A stretch of DNA of 64,000 nt from Gerris lacustris (GCA_951217055.1 OX578276.1:17467430-17531429); one strand, 5' to 3'; shown: positions 37,803 through 49,611, counted from the stretch's first letter. Notes: generated by a model not told the origin, from the sequence alone. A program made the numbers and translations.

Positions 37803-39475
37803 TAAAGAGCGCAGACGGTTGAAATTAATCTAGGGCTATCTGCTGGCTACTTTCAACAAACCATCAAAATTTCGTAAGTATAAAATAAGTACTTTTAAAG
37901 ATATAGGTGTATATAAATGGATGTTTGTGCGCATGTGGAAATGAATCAAATGGACGCTGAATGTTAAATCTTACATGGGATCAACAATTGGCTAATTAGT
38001 TCATTAATATCGGACAAGTAGTTTTTAAGATATTTTAGGTTGCAGAAACTGAGTGATAGACGGGCACGGAACCAGAAATGTTCCCTTAGGTCTGAAACTG
38101 ATTTCTGTCTTTGAATTTTTGAAATCAGAGACATGATGTATTTGGTTCTTCAGATTGACCACATAGCTTCCGTTACCTTCGGTAAACTCGGAAGAAAAAA
38201 TGATTAAATTTCATGTTAAACTATAATATATAAGGTGTTTCTGTAATAGTTAATCAACGTTTGAAACCATATAAAATAAGAAAAATAAAAGCGAAAATCA
38301 AACATAACATTTTTAAACCAAGCGTCACGAATTCTACCGATGACGATAACTTGAGTAAAAGATGACTGAGTTAGTTGAAATTTGGTACACATGTTCATTT
38401 TACCAATGCCCAGGCTGAGTTCGTTGGACAACGTTATCCGCCCAAGCGTTCACGCGCAACACTCGCGTAAACGTAAGCTTCAAATTTAAAATTGGAATTT
38501 TAGGACAGGAAAATATTCTAACTTCATCTATTTAATGAGACAAACAACTTTTATAAATATTTTTGGAACAAAGTTCCTTATGGCACGTTCTGGCGCCCGA
38601 ACCGTCACAAAATCACCGTCACGCAAAATCCGTCAGGAAATTTACAGATCACGATAACTTGAGTAATAGCTCACCGAGTTAGATGAAATTTGGTACACAC
38701 GCTCATTTTACCAATGCCCAGGCTGAGGTCGTCGGAAAACGTTATCCGCCCAAGCGTTCTCGCGCAGCACTCGCGTGAACATAAGCTTTAAAAGACGGGA
38801 AAAAGTGTTATTAAGGAAGCCTGTAACTTGACTTGTTTTGATTATTTTTGTTATATATGTCAAAAATGTCACTTTGTTTTGTAAATAAATAAAATATAAT
38901 CATTTAAAATTTCACCCTGATACAAGCAGAAGCTGTAGAGTAGGGAAGAGATATATTTTATAATATTTTAAATTAATTGGCCGAGTAGGTAGAAAACAGT
39001 CCTCTTTCAATCCAAACTCCTTTAACAAACATACTCTTTCACTATAAACTCATCATGATCAACTTTTTTCTTATATTTAATATATATTTATAGTAAGAGG
39101 CTTGCTTTAGTTATACAAATGATTTTCTTTTAATTTTGCCTTAACTCTGCCAGGTACAAACAGTTCGTTACTTTTAATTTTGTCTCTATTCTAACTCCGC
39201 CATGTATAATTACTTAGCAGTGCAATTATATAATTTATATTTAATAAAAAATGTAAGGAACTTCGTTCCTACCGGGTGTCCTGCGACACCATACGTTTTT
39301 TTTTTTAGTAAAACGAACACCGACACTGCTATGAAGTGATGATGATCGCTAAATTTATTAAAGCGGACCTAAACGATTAAAATAAAGAAAACAACGTTTT
39401 TACCGATATCTTACGTTCTAACGTAACGATTTTAATAAACATTCTTACACGTCGTCTAAAGTACAATTGACCCTC
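37803..39475. repeat. Right arm of the large inverted repeat, with an extra module
   Basis: This arm mirrors the left arm as described there. An additional diverged copy of the module ACTCAAGTTATCGT...TTACGCGAG (inverted) is inserted at about 38620-38800. GGAACTTCGTTCC-type palindromes sit near module borders (38572, 39254). Confidence 0.8.
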
Positions 39476-39757
39476 AAACCTAACAATTGCACTAGACCGT
39501 AAAAATTAGTAATTTATATTCCTTTTATGACATATTATGCATTAAAGACGAAAGGCCCCCCCCCCCCCCTCATTCTAAATTCTGTATTATTCTAATCAAA
39601 TGTATGACTTAAAAAAAATAAAACATATGTTTGTCAATTAGTCTTGCATATAAATTTCCTGCTCATTTATAATAACTCATTACACGAAAGTTATTAAACA
39701 AAACTAGGATTATAAGATACATTTAAAAGCATGAGTGTCAAGAAATGTGCATGTGCA

Positions 39758-39768
<11 letters not shown>

Positions 39769-39844
<76 letters not shown>
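39769..39844. repeat. (AT)n microsatellite
   Basis: AT dinucleotide run preceded by GT repeats, just left of the young BEL/Pao element. Confidence 0.95.
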
Positions 39845-39849
<5 letters not shown>

Positions 39850-39881
39850 TATACAAATAATAATATTATGAAGAAGGATAT

Positions 39882-40440
39882 TGGAAGAATGCTGGGGAGA
39901 TGCTTTTAGCCCCTTGCAGCTAATTCTTAGCAGCCGGTAAAAATAAAGAAAAGAGGGCGGCAAGGATGGACTGTATTTAGTTTAAAAGTATAATATAATA
40001 ATTTAAGATAGAGCGCCCCGTAAAATAAATCTAAAATTTAGCAATAAAAGTTCATACCTATGTAGTGAGTCCCACCGGCTTGACGTCGAAGAAAAACGGA
40101 GATACTTTAAACAGGAACGAAGACCCCGGCCGGGGTGAAGACGTAGTTACAAAATTGGCGTTTTTTACAAAGTAGCTTTTATACTAAAAGCGGCGTGGCG
40201 GTGGATCTATGTGGCGGAGTGCTTCCTTTCAGACGTCCTGGCGGGTGGAGACTGGACGCTGGAGCGGGAAAGGAAGCCTCTTAACCTAGCTAGACCTGGC
40301 AACACTGGCCGCTAGGAGGGGGGGGGGGCGAGGCGGCCCCAAAGCTAAATGAAGATTTACTTACCGGGGGCTATAGAGATAAAAAAATTTAAAAATATAA
40401 AATATAGATTAAGATAAAAAATAAAAGATAGAATCCATCA
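39882..40440 (-). repeat. 3' LTR of the complete BEL/Pao element
   Basis: It matches 46744-47299 except for a longer G homopolymer (near 40314-40328) and one clear substitution near 40253 (GCGGGTGG versus GCTGGTGG). Confidence 0.97.
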
Positions 40441-40675
40441 TTCACGCCCCCTTGAAGTTCCACAGGACTTCAACAGAGCAAAAAGAAATAAAAGAAAAAT
40501 CCTGACCTATTCCTAAGCCCTGCAGCAGAAAGGATCGAACCATCAAAAAGAAAAACAAATTCTTACAAAGGCGGGAAGCTGATACTTCAGCACAAAAAAA
40601 AAAATTTTAAACTTTAAATAAACAAAAAAATAAAAAGGTCTGAAGAAAAAATAAAGAAATAAAAAGAGGGACGCT
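40441..40675 (-). other. BEL/Pao 3' untranslated region
   Basis: Non-coding spacer between the gag-pol stop and the 3' LTR. It is A/G-rich on the minus strand near the LTR, as expected for the polypurine tract. Confidence 0.7.
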
Positions 40676-43600
40676 TTATGGAAATGGCAGAGGAGCTAGT
40701 TTGCGGGTTGGACGCCTATAAACACCCGACTGGGTTTTAACAGTAACAGCTCGGACGATTCCATCGTTTCCTGGGTGGACCTGGGTTACACGGCCGAGAG
40801 GGTATGATAACGGAGGAGAGCCGTCCTCTTTAAGCCAAACGAGCTGCCCTTCTACGATGTTGGTGGCGGGATTAAACCATTTGGCTTTTTGCTGAAGTGT
40901 ATGCAAATACTCTCTTTCCCAACGCCGCCAAAGACATTGGTTGATTTGGGATATCATCTCCCAGCGACGTAGGCGACCAACCGGAACGTCTTCCAAAACT
41001 TCCTCAGGAGGAGCTTCTATCATGTTGCCGATTAGAAAGTGACCAGGAGTTAAACAAGCCAACTCGTCAGGAGAGCTGGACATTGCGGATAACGGGCGAG
41101 AATTTAAAATAGCTTCAGTGCGGGCGGTGATAGTCGAAAATTCCTCAAAAGTTAGTGTTTGGTTACCAATTACACGGATCAGATGGTATTTTACATTTTT
41201 TATGTTGGATTCCATTAAACCAGTCATAAAAGGGGCTCTAGGGACGTTAAAAGAAAATTTGATACCGCGGGAGTTAAAATAGGTTTCAAGAATAGGATTT
41301 GAATTTGAGGCTTGTAAAAAATTATAAATTTCATTTAAAAGGCGAGCAGCACCTTTAAAGTTAGTCGCCTGATCACTATAGATAGTGGCAGGGAGACCGC
41401 GACGAGCCGTAAAACGATGGACAGCCGCAATGAAACATTCAGAACTTAAACTTGTGAGGACTTCAATGTGAGCAGCTTTAACCGCAAAGCACATAAATAA
41501 AGCAAAATAAGCCTTGTAAGTGCGGGCGTTTCGGCGGTTACTTTCTTTCAGTGTATACGGACCGGCTAAGTCAACTCCACAGTTTAAAAAGGGCCGAGAA
41601 GGGGTAACTCTCGTAGGTGGAAGATTTCCCATTGGAGGGGATGCGGGTGTACTTCTTAGCTTAGCACAGGTGATACACTTGCGGAGGATTTGGCGGATAA
41701 TGCTGCGGCAATTGACGATCCAATATTTTTGGGTAAGTAAATTTTGAAGAGTTTTTGGGCCAACATGACAATAAACAATGTGGTAGTAGGTAATGATTAA
41801 ATTTGTTAAGAAGCTTTTATTAAATAATAAAATAGGATGCCTAGCCTCAAATGGTAGATTACTATTTTTTAAACGACCTCCTACTCTTATAAGACCTTCA
41901 TGGTCGAGAAATGGTGATAGGCTTTGGATGGGAGACGAGCAAGGTTTATTAGATAAGAGACAGGAAAATTCTGCTGGGAAGTTATATTTCTGGTCATTTC
42001 TAATGCAAAAGTTTAAAGATTGATTTAATTCACTAATAGAAAGCGGACCTATTAGAGGTTGGTTTGAATGGCGACAATTATGAGCGAATCTTAAGATGTA
42101 AGCGGTAACACGTTGAAGAGTGGATAATTTAGAAAATTTATTTAACCAAAAAGGGGTAGGTTCTTCAACAGTGGTGTTTAGAACCGTTTGATGGTCTACC
42201 TTCATCTCAGGTAATTCATCGGCAGACATTGAACCAAAATCATTTATAGGCCAATCACATGGTGGATTTAAGGCCCATGCGGGTCCTTCAAACCAAGATG
42301 AAAGAGTTAACAATTCTTTAGGCGTAAGGCCTCTTGAAGCGGGGTCACTAATATTATTCTCAGATGAAATGTGGTGCCATTGGTTTATTTTGGTATGCTC
42401 TAAAATTGCGGTAATGCGGTTTGAAACAAATAACTTTAAAAGATGTGGGGGTTTTTTAATCCAGGATAACACTATGGTGGAGTCAGAAAATAACATGGTT
42501 GTGTAATTAGAAATAGGTAAGTTTTCCATAAAAGGTTGAACAGATTTTATAAGGTTAGACAACAGCAGGGCCCCAGTGAGCTCAAGGCGAGGTATGGTTT
42601 GACCTTTTGAGGGAGCGACTTTGGTTTTGGAGCGAAGAAGAAAGATTTTTACGGTTTGATCTAAGTATTGTACACGGAGATATAGTACCGCTCCACTCCC
42701 CAGGAGCGAACCGTCGCTGAAGCCTAACAAATGGCAGGATTTGGGCGTAGAAGGAAATAAACAACGAGGAATTCTTAAATTCTTTAAAGCGGGTAATTCC
42801 GCAATACATTGATGCCATGCGGTATGAATACTAGAAGGAATTTCCTGGTCCCATTCAACGTTAGACAACCAAATATTTTTTAGGATACATTTAAATAAAA
42901 ATATAGTAGGAGCGGTAAAACCTAGCGGATCATATATTCTAGCTATCGCACTGAGCACTTTACGTTTGGTATAGTTACAATCTGTAGGCGGGGGATCAAG
43001 AGAAAAGAAAAATTCGTCAGAGTTGGGGTCCCAACCTAAACCCAATACTTTTATATTATGATCTTCTGAGTTACGAATTATTAAAGAGCCTGAGGTATCT
43101 GCAGTTTGCAACGAGGCTAAAAACTCTGGGGAATTGCTTAACCATTTGTTCAAGGGAAAACATCCAGCGGCTAACAAACTTGATAACTGACGCTTAACTT
43201 CTAATAATTCCTCTAGGGTGTCGGCTCCTACGAGGTAATCGTCAACAACCGAAGAGTGTAATATAACAAAACAGGCAAGCGGATATTGGTTGCCCTCGTC
43301 TTTAGCAAGTTGTCTTAAAACCCGGTGAGCTAGGTAGGATGAAGGTGATAGCCCATATGTTACAGTTTTTAATTCGTATTCAACCAAAGGATCTTCAGAG
43401 TGTTCCCTAAAAAAGATATGTGTAAATAAAGTATGCTCATTATGTAAAAGCGTTTGTCGGTACATCTTGGAAATGTCGCAACAGAAGACCAATTTGCGGA
43501 TACGAAAAATTGATAAAACGTCAGGCACATCATTTTGCAGTTTAGCGCCAGGGAGTAACACATCATTTAAAGATTTATCAGAGGTTTTGGCGGAAGCATC

Positions 43601-46027
43601 AAATACAACTCTATGCGGTGTGGTCAAAGAATTCGGATTGTGGACACAAAAATAAGGAATAAAATATTTTCCGGGGCGGGTGGCTTCTTGCATGTGACCT
43701 AACTGACTATACTCCTTCATGAATTCCACACAATATTGTTTTAGAGCCTGATTTTTGTGGAACCTAGATTCTAGGGAATAAAACCTTCGAAGTGCGACAT
43801 CCCTTGATTGCGGGAAATTCAATGAGTCAGGATCGCATCTGAAAGGCAGTTCAACCACGTATCGGCCTTCAGGAGTACGCCGGTGCGAAGATACAAAATG
43901 TTTTTCACAAAATTCCTCTAAAGGATCGACGGCAGGGGCTGATGACACACTTTCAACTTCCCAGAACTGCTCGACTAATCTATGTAAAACATTATCAGAA
44001 TTTAGAGAGGCATTGTTAGGCGGATAGGTAACTAATGAAGTAATATTGGATGGTGAAGGAGCGACATTACTTAGTTCAACGGGAAGTGTTCCAATAATAA
44101 CATGCCCAAAAACAGTAGAGATCACACCTATCTCACTGCAATGGGGTGGAACGGCATTAGAAGATAAAATTTGCGGTAAGATGTCACATCCGATTAACAT
44201 ATCAATGTTTTGAGCTTTGTAGAACTCAGGGTCAGCTAATTGAAGACCACTAACGAAGCGCTTAACGGAGATAGGTAAATCAACGTGTGGAACGTTAGGT
44301 AAAATGTTATCAATAACAAGAGCGTGTGCCTTAACTTGCGGATGATTCAAATGTAATGGTCGTAGAATACACTCAACCGTGCCGGTGCCTGAGCCGACAG
44401 GGTTGTTAGATAACCCAGAAAATTGTTGAGAACAAGCGCTAATAGGTAACCTAAGTTTTGCGACTAAGCTACTGGTAATGAAACTGGCGGTGGAAGCACA
44501 ATCTATTAAAAGTCGAACCTTAATGTAAGAATTCGACTGGGTTTTAATTAAAGCCCTGGCGGTACCTAATAAAACAATATTGTGGCGGGTAGACTGGGCG
44601 GGACAGGTAGCTAAAGTTGTGGCGGTAATATTATTTCCAGAACTGGAGGTTTTTGCGCAGACAGAGGTTTCCTGATTGGGTGAAGCTTGAGAAGTGGAGT
44701 TATGCAAAATAGAATTTTTAGATGTGTCTGAGTAATGTAACAGTTTATGATGTCGACTTGAGCAATGGCAAGACAGCTGAGATTTACACATTCGAACCGA
44801 GTGTCTGCCCATACAATTAAAACAAAGATGGTGTTGCTTAACAAACTCACGACGCTCGATGACACTCATCAACAGAAACTTAGGACAATGGTACAATTGG
44901 TGCGGGTTTTCACATAGAGTACAACGGAGGCGGTTAAATGAATTTGGTTTACTACCATCATTTGAAGGCGGGTTGGAATTTACTGGGTTGGTTTTCGACG
45001 AAGGCTCCACCTGAGTGGATAAAACTACTTTGCGGTTGAAACTAGGTTTGGTTGAAGATTTGCGGAAACTACTTTCATCTCGACTGGGGGAAATCAGTGT
45101 GGAGGTTCCAGTAGTGGCGGTTAACTCCAGTAAACGGCATTGGTGTTTGGTAAATTTAATGAGTTGATCAAGAGTGGGTATGGTATCTGTCTCTTGCTTG
45201 TTCTCAAAGGCTTTGCGCGTGATAGGGTCTAATTGTTTAATAGCGGTACTAAAAAATAAAAAATCAGTTAAATTCGGGAGGTTCATATTTTCTAACCCGG
45301 AAACATTATTTGATATGCGAGTGATAAAATTTTGGAGGTATTCTAATGAAGGTTTGGAAGGTATAACGGGAGTTTTATTCAGAGCTTCATAGTAACTAAA
45401 AGCTAGAATTCGAAGTGAGTCAAATCTTTCTTTTAGTGCGGCCCAGGCTAGTGCGAAATTGGCATCACACAAGGAGAAGTCTTTGACTATGTCCAAGGCT
45501 GCCCCTGATAAAGTAGTCTTTAAATAGTGAAGTTTCTCCACTTCCGCTAAGCGGGGGTTTTGAATTATAATGCTTTGGAACAGACTGCGATAAGGTACCC
45601 AGGCGGTGACGTTTCCATTAAATTTAGGGATTTCAAGAGGCGGTAAATTTTGATGCAATCTAGGGGGGTGCAGATCAGAAAGTTTTCGAAAGGGGGAATC
45701 ACAAGACTCTACACTGGTTGAGGGTTTTTCTTTGGCTTCAATTTTATCCATAGCCACTTGGATGGCACCCTGAAGTGTGTCAAAGGCGTTAAGAGCCTCA
45801 TAATTCGGAGAAAATTCAGGGTCTAACTCTAATTCGAAATCGTTAATCTCATCTAACAGGGTTTCAAACATTTTCCGATCTACGGACCTAGTCCCATTTA
45901 CAAATTGTGACTTCACCTGCTCTTGGTCTAAACTAGGAATAAAGTCATATAAGGTTTGAACACGCCTAAACAGGCTTTCTTTTTTGGCAATAAGTCGTTT
46001 TAAACGCTTTTCTGTTTTGTCCGACAT
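40676..46027 (-). CDS. BEL/Pao gag-pol polyprotein, 1,783 aa, intact
   Basis: A single uninterrupted frame. Gag (DUF1759-like) occupies about 1-350, with PKFNGNVTAWVPYRSLF near 130. Two to three zinc-knuckle-like Cys/His clusters lie at about 366-430 (CTLCENPH, CFNCMGRHSV). A retropepsin-like segment near 511 reads LLIDCASTASFI. The reverse transcriptase starts around 810 (VVFDASAKTSD) and its catalytic pair is SVVDDYLVG near 932. RNase H begins near 1104 (GFSDGS), followed by TIPRLELTGALL. The integrase has an HH-CC zinc domain near 1420-1460, then core acidic residues in GVDLAGPY (about 1484), SDQATNF (about 1551) and MESNIKN (about 1606). The C-terminus resembles the short domain that follows BEL integrases. 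The protein would be cleaved into capsid and enzymes in the cytoplasm. The protease motif DCAST departs from the usual D-[ST]-G, so activity of that domain is uncertain. Confidence 0.97.
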   Translation of the reverse strand: MSDKTEKRLKRLIAKKESLFRRVQTLYDFIPSLDQEQVKSQFVNGTRSVDRKMFETLLDEINDFELELDPEFSPNYEALNAFDTLQGAIQVAMDKIEAKEKPSTSVESCDSPFRKLSDLHPPRLHQNLPPLEIPKFNGNVTAWVPYRSLFQSIIIQNPRLAEVEKLHYLKTTLSGAALDIVKDFSLCDANFALAWAALKERFDSLRILAFSYYEALNKTPVIPSKPSLEYLQNFITRISNNVSGLENMNLPNLTDFLFFSTAIKQLDPITRKAFENKQETDTIPTLDQLIKFTKHQCRLLELTATTGTSTLISPSRDESSFRKSSTKPSFNRKVVLSTQVEPSSKTNPVNSNPPSNDGSKPNSFNRLRCTLCENPHQLYHCPKFLLMSVIERREFVKQHHLCFNCMGRHSVRMCKSQLSCHCSSRHHKLLHYSDTSKNSILHNSTSQASPNQETSVCAKTSSSGNNITATTLATCPAQSTRHNIVLLGTARALIKTQSNSYIKVRLLIDCASTASFITSSLVAKLRLPISACSQQFSGLSNNPVGSGTGTVECILRPLHLNHPQVKAHALVIDNILPNVPHVDLPISVKRFVSGLQLADPEFYKAQNIDMLIGCDILPQILSSNAVPPHCSEIGVISTVFGHVIIGTLPVELSNVAPSPSNITSLVTYPPNNASLNSDNVLHRLVEQFWEVESVSSAPAVDPLEEFCEKHFVSSHRRTPEGRYVVELPFRCDPDSLNFPQSRDVALRRFYSLESRFHKNQALKQYCVEFMKEYSQLGHMQEATRPGKYFIPYFCVHNPNSLTTPHRVVFDASAKTSDKSLNDVLLPGAKLQNDVPDVLSIFRIRKLVFCCDISKMYRQTLLHNEHTLFTHIFFREHSEDPLVEYELKTVTYGLSPSSYLAHRVLRQLAKDEGNQYPLACFVILHSSVVDDYLVGADTLEELLEVKRQLSSLLAAGCFPLNKWLSNSPEFLASLQTADTSGSLIIRNSEDHNIKVLGLGWDPNSDEFFFSLDPPPTDCNYTKRKVLSAIARIYDPLGFTAPTIFLFKCILKNIWLSNVEWDQEIPSSIHTAWHQCIAELPALKNLRIPRCLFPSTPKSCHLLGFSDGSLLGSGAVLYLRVQYLDQTVKIFLLRSKTKVAPSKGQTIPRLELTGALLLSNLIKSVQPFMENLPISNYTTMLFSDSTIVLSWIKKPPHLLKLFVSNRITAILEHTKINQWHHISSENNISDPASRGLTPKELLTLSSWFEGPAWALNPPCDWPINDFGSMSADELPEMKVDHQTVLNTTVEEPTPFWLNKFSKLSTLQRVTAYILRFAHNCRHSNQPLIGPLSISELNQSLNFCIRNDQKYNFPAEFSCLLSNKPCSSPIQSLSPFLDHEGLIRVGGRLKNSNLPFEARHPILLFNKSFLTNLIITYYHIVYCHVGPKTLQNLLTQKYWIVNCRSIIRQILRKCITCAKLRSTPASPPMGNLPPTRVTPSRPFLNCGVDLAGPYTLKESNRRNARTYKAYFALFMCFAVKAAHIEVLTSLSSECFIAAVHRFTARRGLPATIYSDQATNFKGAARLLNEIYNFLQASNSNPILETYFNSRGIKFSFNVPRAPFMTGLMESNIKNVKYHLIRVIGNQTLTFEEFSTITARTEAILNSRPLSAMSSSPDELACLTPGHFLIGNMIEAPPEEVLEDVPVGRLRRWEMISQINQCLWRRWEREYLHTLQQKAKWFNPATNIVEGQLVWLKEDGSPPLSYPLGRVTQVHPGNDGIVRAVTVKTQSGVYRRPTRKLAPLPFP

Positions 46028-46743
46028 GATAAAAAATCAAGAAACTTCGGCAAAAGAAAAAATTAAAATAAAACGAAAAAAGAAAAAATACGCAATAAAG
46101 AAAAAATGAAAGGTACGTAATGAGAAAAGAACGTAAAAAAGAAAGAATAATAAAAGGAACTGATAAATGAACGTAATAAAATACGTAATGAAAGAACTGA
46201 TAAAAAAACGTAATAAAATACGTAATGACAGAACTGATAAAAATTTCGAGAATATTTTAGGGCTATATAAAGGCGGGACTTTTACTACAAAAGTAAAACA
46301 AAAGGCAAATAAAAAAAATATTAAGATTTAAACCCAAAGGAAATGATAAATTCCAAAAAAAAACTAAAAAAGGTAAACAAGACGCCGCAAAAACTAGAAG
46401 GTTATCTTGAGGTTAACTATCACAAATGTATTTAGGAAGCTTCAAATTGAAATGGAAAGGCAAACGGTAGAAACGACCTTTGCTCTCAAATAGTAAACAG
46501 AAGCCAAAAAAGAACAATTATTCAAGGGACGCTAACTTTGAACTTTGACCTACCCCGCACAAAGAACAAGAGATTAAAAACTACGCACTTCTATGCTTAG
46601 AAAAATTACGCAAATTATAAAAAATACGAAAGACACTTTTTTTGCGGAAAACCAAATAAAACTGCGGACAACTAATAATAATTGCGGGACACCAAAAGAA
46701 AAGTAATAAAAAGATAATTTATCGCGGTCCAAAGAACCAGAAA
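46028..46743 (-). other. BEL/Pao 5' leader
   Basis: A leader of about 716 nt between the 5' LTR and the gag ATG. Two near-identical short units (ACGTAATAAAATACGTAATG and similar) repeat at 46165-46235. Confidence 0.7.
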
Positions 46744-47299
46744 TGGAAGAATGCTGGGGAGATGCTTTTAGCCCCTTGCAGCTAATTCTTAGCAGCCGGT
46801 AAAAATAAAGAAAAGAGGGCGGCAAGGATGGACTGTATTTAGTTTAAAAGTATAATATAATAATTTAAGATAGAGCGCCCCGTAAAATAAATCTAAAATT
46901 TAGCAATAAAAGTTCATACCTATGTAGTGAGTCCCACCGGCTTGACGTCGAAGAAAAACGGAGATACTTTAAACAGGAACGAAGACCCCGGCCGGGGTGA
47001 AGACGTAGTTACAAAATTGGCGTTTTTTACAAAGTAGCTTTTATACTAAAAGCGGCGTGGCGGTGGATCTATGTGGCGGAGTGCTTCCTTTCAGACGTCC
47101 TGGCTGGTGGAGACTGGACGCTGGAGCGGGAAAGGAAGCCTCTTAACCTAGCTAGACCTGGCAACACTGGCCGCTAGGAGGGGGGGGCGAGGCGGCCCCA
47201 AAGCTAAATGAAGATTTACTTACCGGGGGCTATAGAGATAAAAAAATTTAAAAATATAAAATATAGATTAAGATAAAAAATAAAAGATAGAATCCATCA
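46744..47299 (-). repeat. 5' LTR of the complete BEL/Pao element
   Basis: Starts TGATGGATTC and ends GCATTCTTCCA on the minus strand. It would contain the promoter. A short in-frame peptide of the LTR (starting MPPSFLYFY) is shared by both LTRs but is not a gene. Confidence 0.97.
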
Positions 47300-47304
47300 G
47301 ATAT

Positions 47305-48590
47305 TATATTTACATTATAATTTTTGTAATGTAAATTAGTAAATCAACCTAATCTCAGTTGTATTTTACCTTCATCTAGAGTGAGTATAGTAAACCATCA
47401 ATACATGTATGCATTGCGTCATTAAAAAATAGACATTGTGCTTTCAGTACACACAAAGTGTCGATAGGCAACACATCATACGAGTTTGTTAACGAACATG
47501 ATCGACAGAATGGGCCTAGCCATTTCAAGATGGCGGCATTTCAAAGTTTATTTTAGTTGTAACTTTTGAACTTAATATAAACTGATTATTTATTTATACA
47601 AGATTTGCAATGCAGTTGTCTGCTTGCAATATTGAGCTGAGCGTGCATTTTAATCTTAAACAATAAACAGTTTTATTTATAAACAGCTGAAATCGGATCA
47701 AAAATAGTAATATTTCTAATTTTTAATTAAAACTCATTTTTTATTTATTTTACCTCCCTCTTAAATAAAAATATGACAAAAATGAACATAACAACAATAA
47801 CTGTACTCTTAAAGAGCTTTCTAACGACATGCATCATGAAGGGCATATACTATTTTAACTTTTGTACCCCGTACCCCTGTGTACCAATTTGGACCATTTC
47901 AGATTTATACCTTCCTGTGGTTGGTCACTATGAGCGTGCCGATTTTTGTGCGGATCGGTACAGCCGTTCAGGATGAGTATGTGTCTAAACAAATGCAAAG
48001 TGTTTTAGGGTTACAAACCCTCATGTCCGTTGTGTCTTATCTTGCAACTCCTTAACAAATTGTACTAAATTTTTCTCCCTTTCCAGTATCCACTCAATTA
48101 TTACCTTATTAACTAGTGGTCCGCAGAATGGTTTCCTCAATTAATAATTTATTTTTTCCGTGGTAGGCTGTGAAATAGTAACTTTAGAGCCTAAAAAACA
48201 TAGCTAAAATCCATTTTTTCATTACGTGGACTTAAAAATCTTTTCATTACTCCTAGCTGTAAAGAAAAAATCTTTTACGTAATAGGAACTAAAAGATTTT
48301 TATTTTCCGGCGGGTAGTTGTCAAAACTTCCGTTAGTAGCGCTGCAGTCTTTGTAGAAATGCTTCTAGTACGATTAAAATCCGCTAGATGTCAATGCGTT
48401 TTATTTATCTTTTCTTATAGTGTAACCTCTTTTTAAGGTTTCTTTTTTTAAGTCTTAAGTATGTACTAATATTTGTTATTATTATATATTGATTAGTGAT
48501 TAATATTTAATGTTTTTTCATTGTCTGCTACCTCTGAAAAAATAGCATATGCTACGCGACTGTGAAGTGTTTTTTCTTTACCTTGGCAAT
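47305..48590. other. Gene-free DNA
   Basis: No gene is supported. Phrases such as AAGATGGCGGCATTTC (47529) resemble dispersed repeats. Confidence 0.45.
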
Positions 48591-48598
48591 ATTTACTG

Positions 48599-49198
48599 TC
48601 TAGCTTCGCTCGACAGTAATAGTACATTACGCGTCGAGTGCGGAAAGTAGTATTTTGCATGCGAGTGTGGAGTTTGCACCCGAGCGACAGCGAGGGTAGT
48701 AAAACCACACGAGCAATGCAAAATGCCGTTTTCGCACGAGTTGCGTACCGTACTTTATCTACGATTGTTAGATTTAAATAATAAATACAGAAAAAAATAA
48801 ACTTGCTGTATGTAAGTTCGTATCTCTCTCTTGATAAAGATGGCATTAATTCTTGAGTTGTATTTTTAGCCGAAAATTATTTTTGGAGGAGTATTATTCT
48901 CCACATTTTCGTCAAAGTCACTTGATGCACTCATTGTTTTTCACTAAAAACTCGATATAAACAGTTACTTTAATAAAAGAACAGCAAATTAGTTTTGTTA
49001 AATGTAAACAAACTCGCTAATCGTGCGTAAAGCTGAAGAATTCCTCTTCTTTACCGCTCTAGGGAGGTAAAGAAGAGGAATTCTTCAGAACTATGAGACG
49101 CGCATGCGCAATGAATATAAGTACGAAAAGAATCACTTTCTACGCATCTAATCAGATATACAATGTTTATATTTCGTATCAATCGTAGATAAATGTAA
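48599..49198 (-). mobile_element. Unclassified element, inverted copy A
   Basis: This is the inverted counterpart of 51481-52075. On the minus strand it contains a perfect hairpin (GAAGAATTCCTCTTCTTTACC arms at about 49034-49089), then a possible ORF start at 48934 beginning MSASSDFDENVENNTPP. The frame closes soon after. The far end is GC-richer, with GGTTTTACTACCCTCGCTG. Confidence 0.7.
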
Positions 49199-49472
49199 TT
49201 GCCGCGGTAAAGAAAAAACTCACTTCACAGCCTAGTAACATAATATACTATAAAGTACAAAATAATTTATTAATACCAAGATTTAAGAGTAGGTACTCTT
49301 ATGTTTTTGCTATTGTTACCAATTTATATGATTTTATTTTTTGAGATATAATCATGTTTATTAATAAGTAATAACTCGTATTATTTTACTTTTCTGTTTT
49401 CTGTTCTTTCAATGTTTATCACTGTTATATCTCCATTATAAATTCTTTACTCAAAGTATTTGTATTAGCAAA

Positions 49473-49610
49473 TATCCTGTTTCGACTACTTAATAGCCAT
49501 CTTCAGATTCTAAATTAGTTGATCACAGTAACAAGGTAGCAAAGTGAATGTTGCACTGAACAACTAATTTATAATCTGAAGATGGCTTAAGTAGCCAAAA
49601 CAGGATATTT
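49473..49610. repeat. Foldback, about 135 bp
   Basis: AATATCCTGTTTCGACTACT at the left and its imperfect complement (AAGTAGCCAAAACAGGATAT) at the right. The arms are about 50 bp and include GCCATCTTCAGATT. Confidence 0.8.
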
Positions 49611-49611
49611 T

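Larger units (their letters stand above)
39882..47299 (-). mobile_element. Complete BEL/Pao LTR retrotransposon, 7,418 bp, 5-bp TSD
   Basis: GATAT flanks both ends (39877-39881 and 47300-47304). The LTRs are 559 and 556 bp and nearly identical, beginning TG and ending CA on the minus strand, and they enclose one long gag-pol frame. No env frame is present. After the 5' LTR on the minus strand comes TTTC, then a primer-site candidate TGGTTCTTTGGACCGCG. A purine-rich AAGGGGG tract lies just before the 3' LTR (40441-40460). Everything visible is compatible with a recently active copy. Confidence 0.97.

Noticed and set aside
39694..39963. Open frame starting MPPSFLYFY, repeated at 46574-46825
   Set aside because: It lies in the LTR and runs into microsatellite or flank; an LTR shadow.
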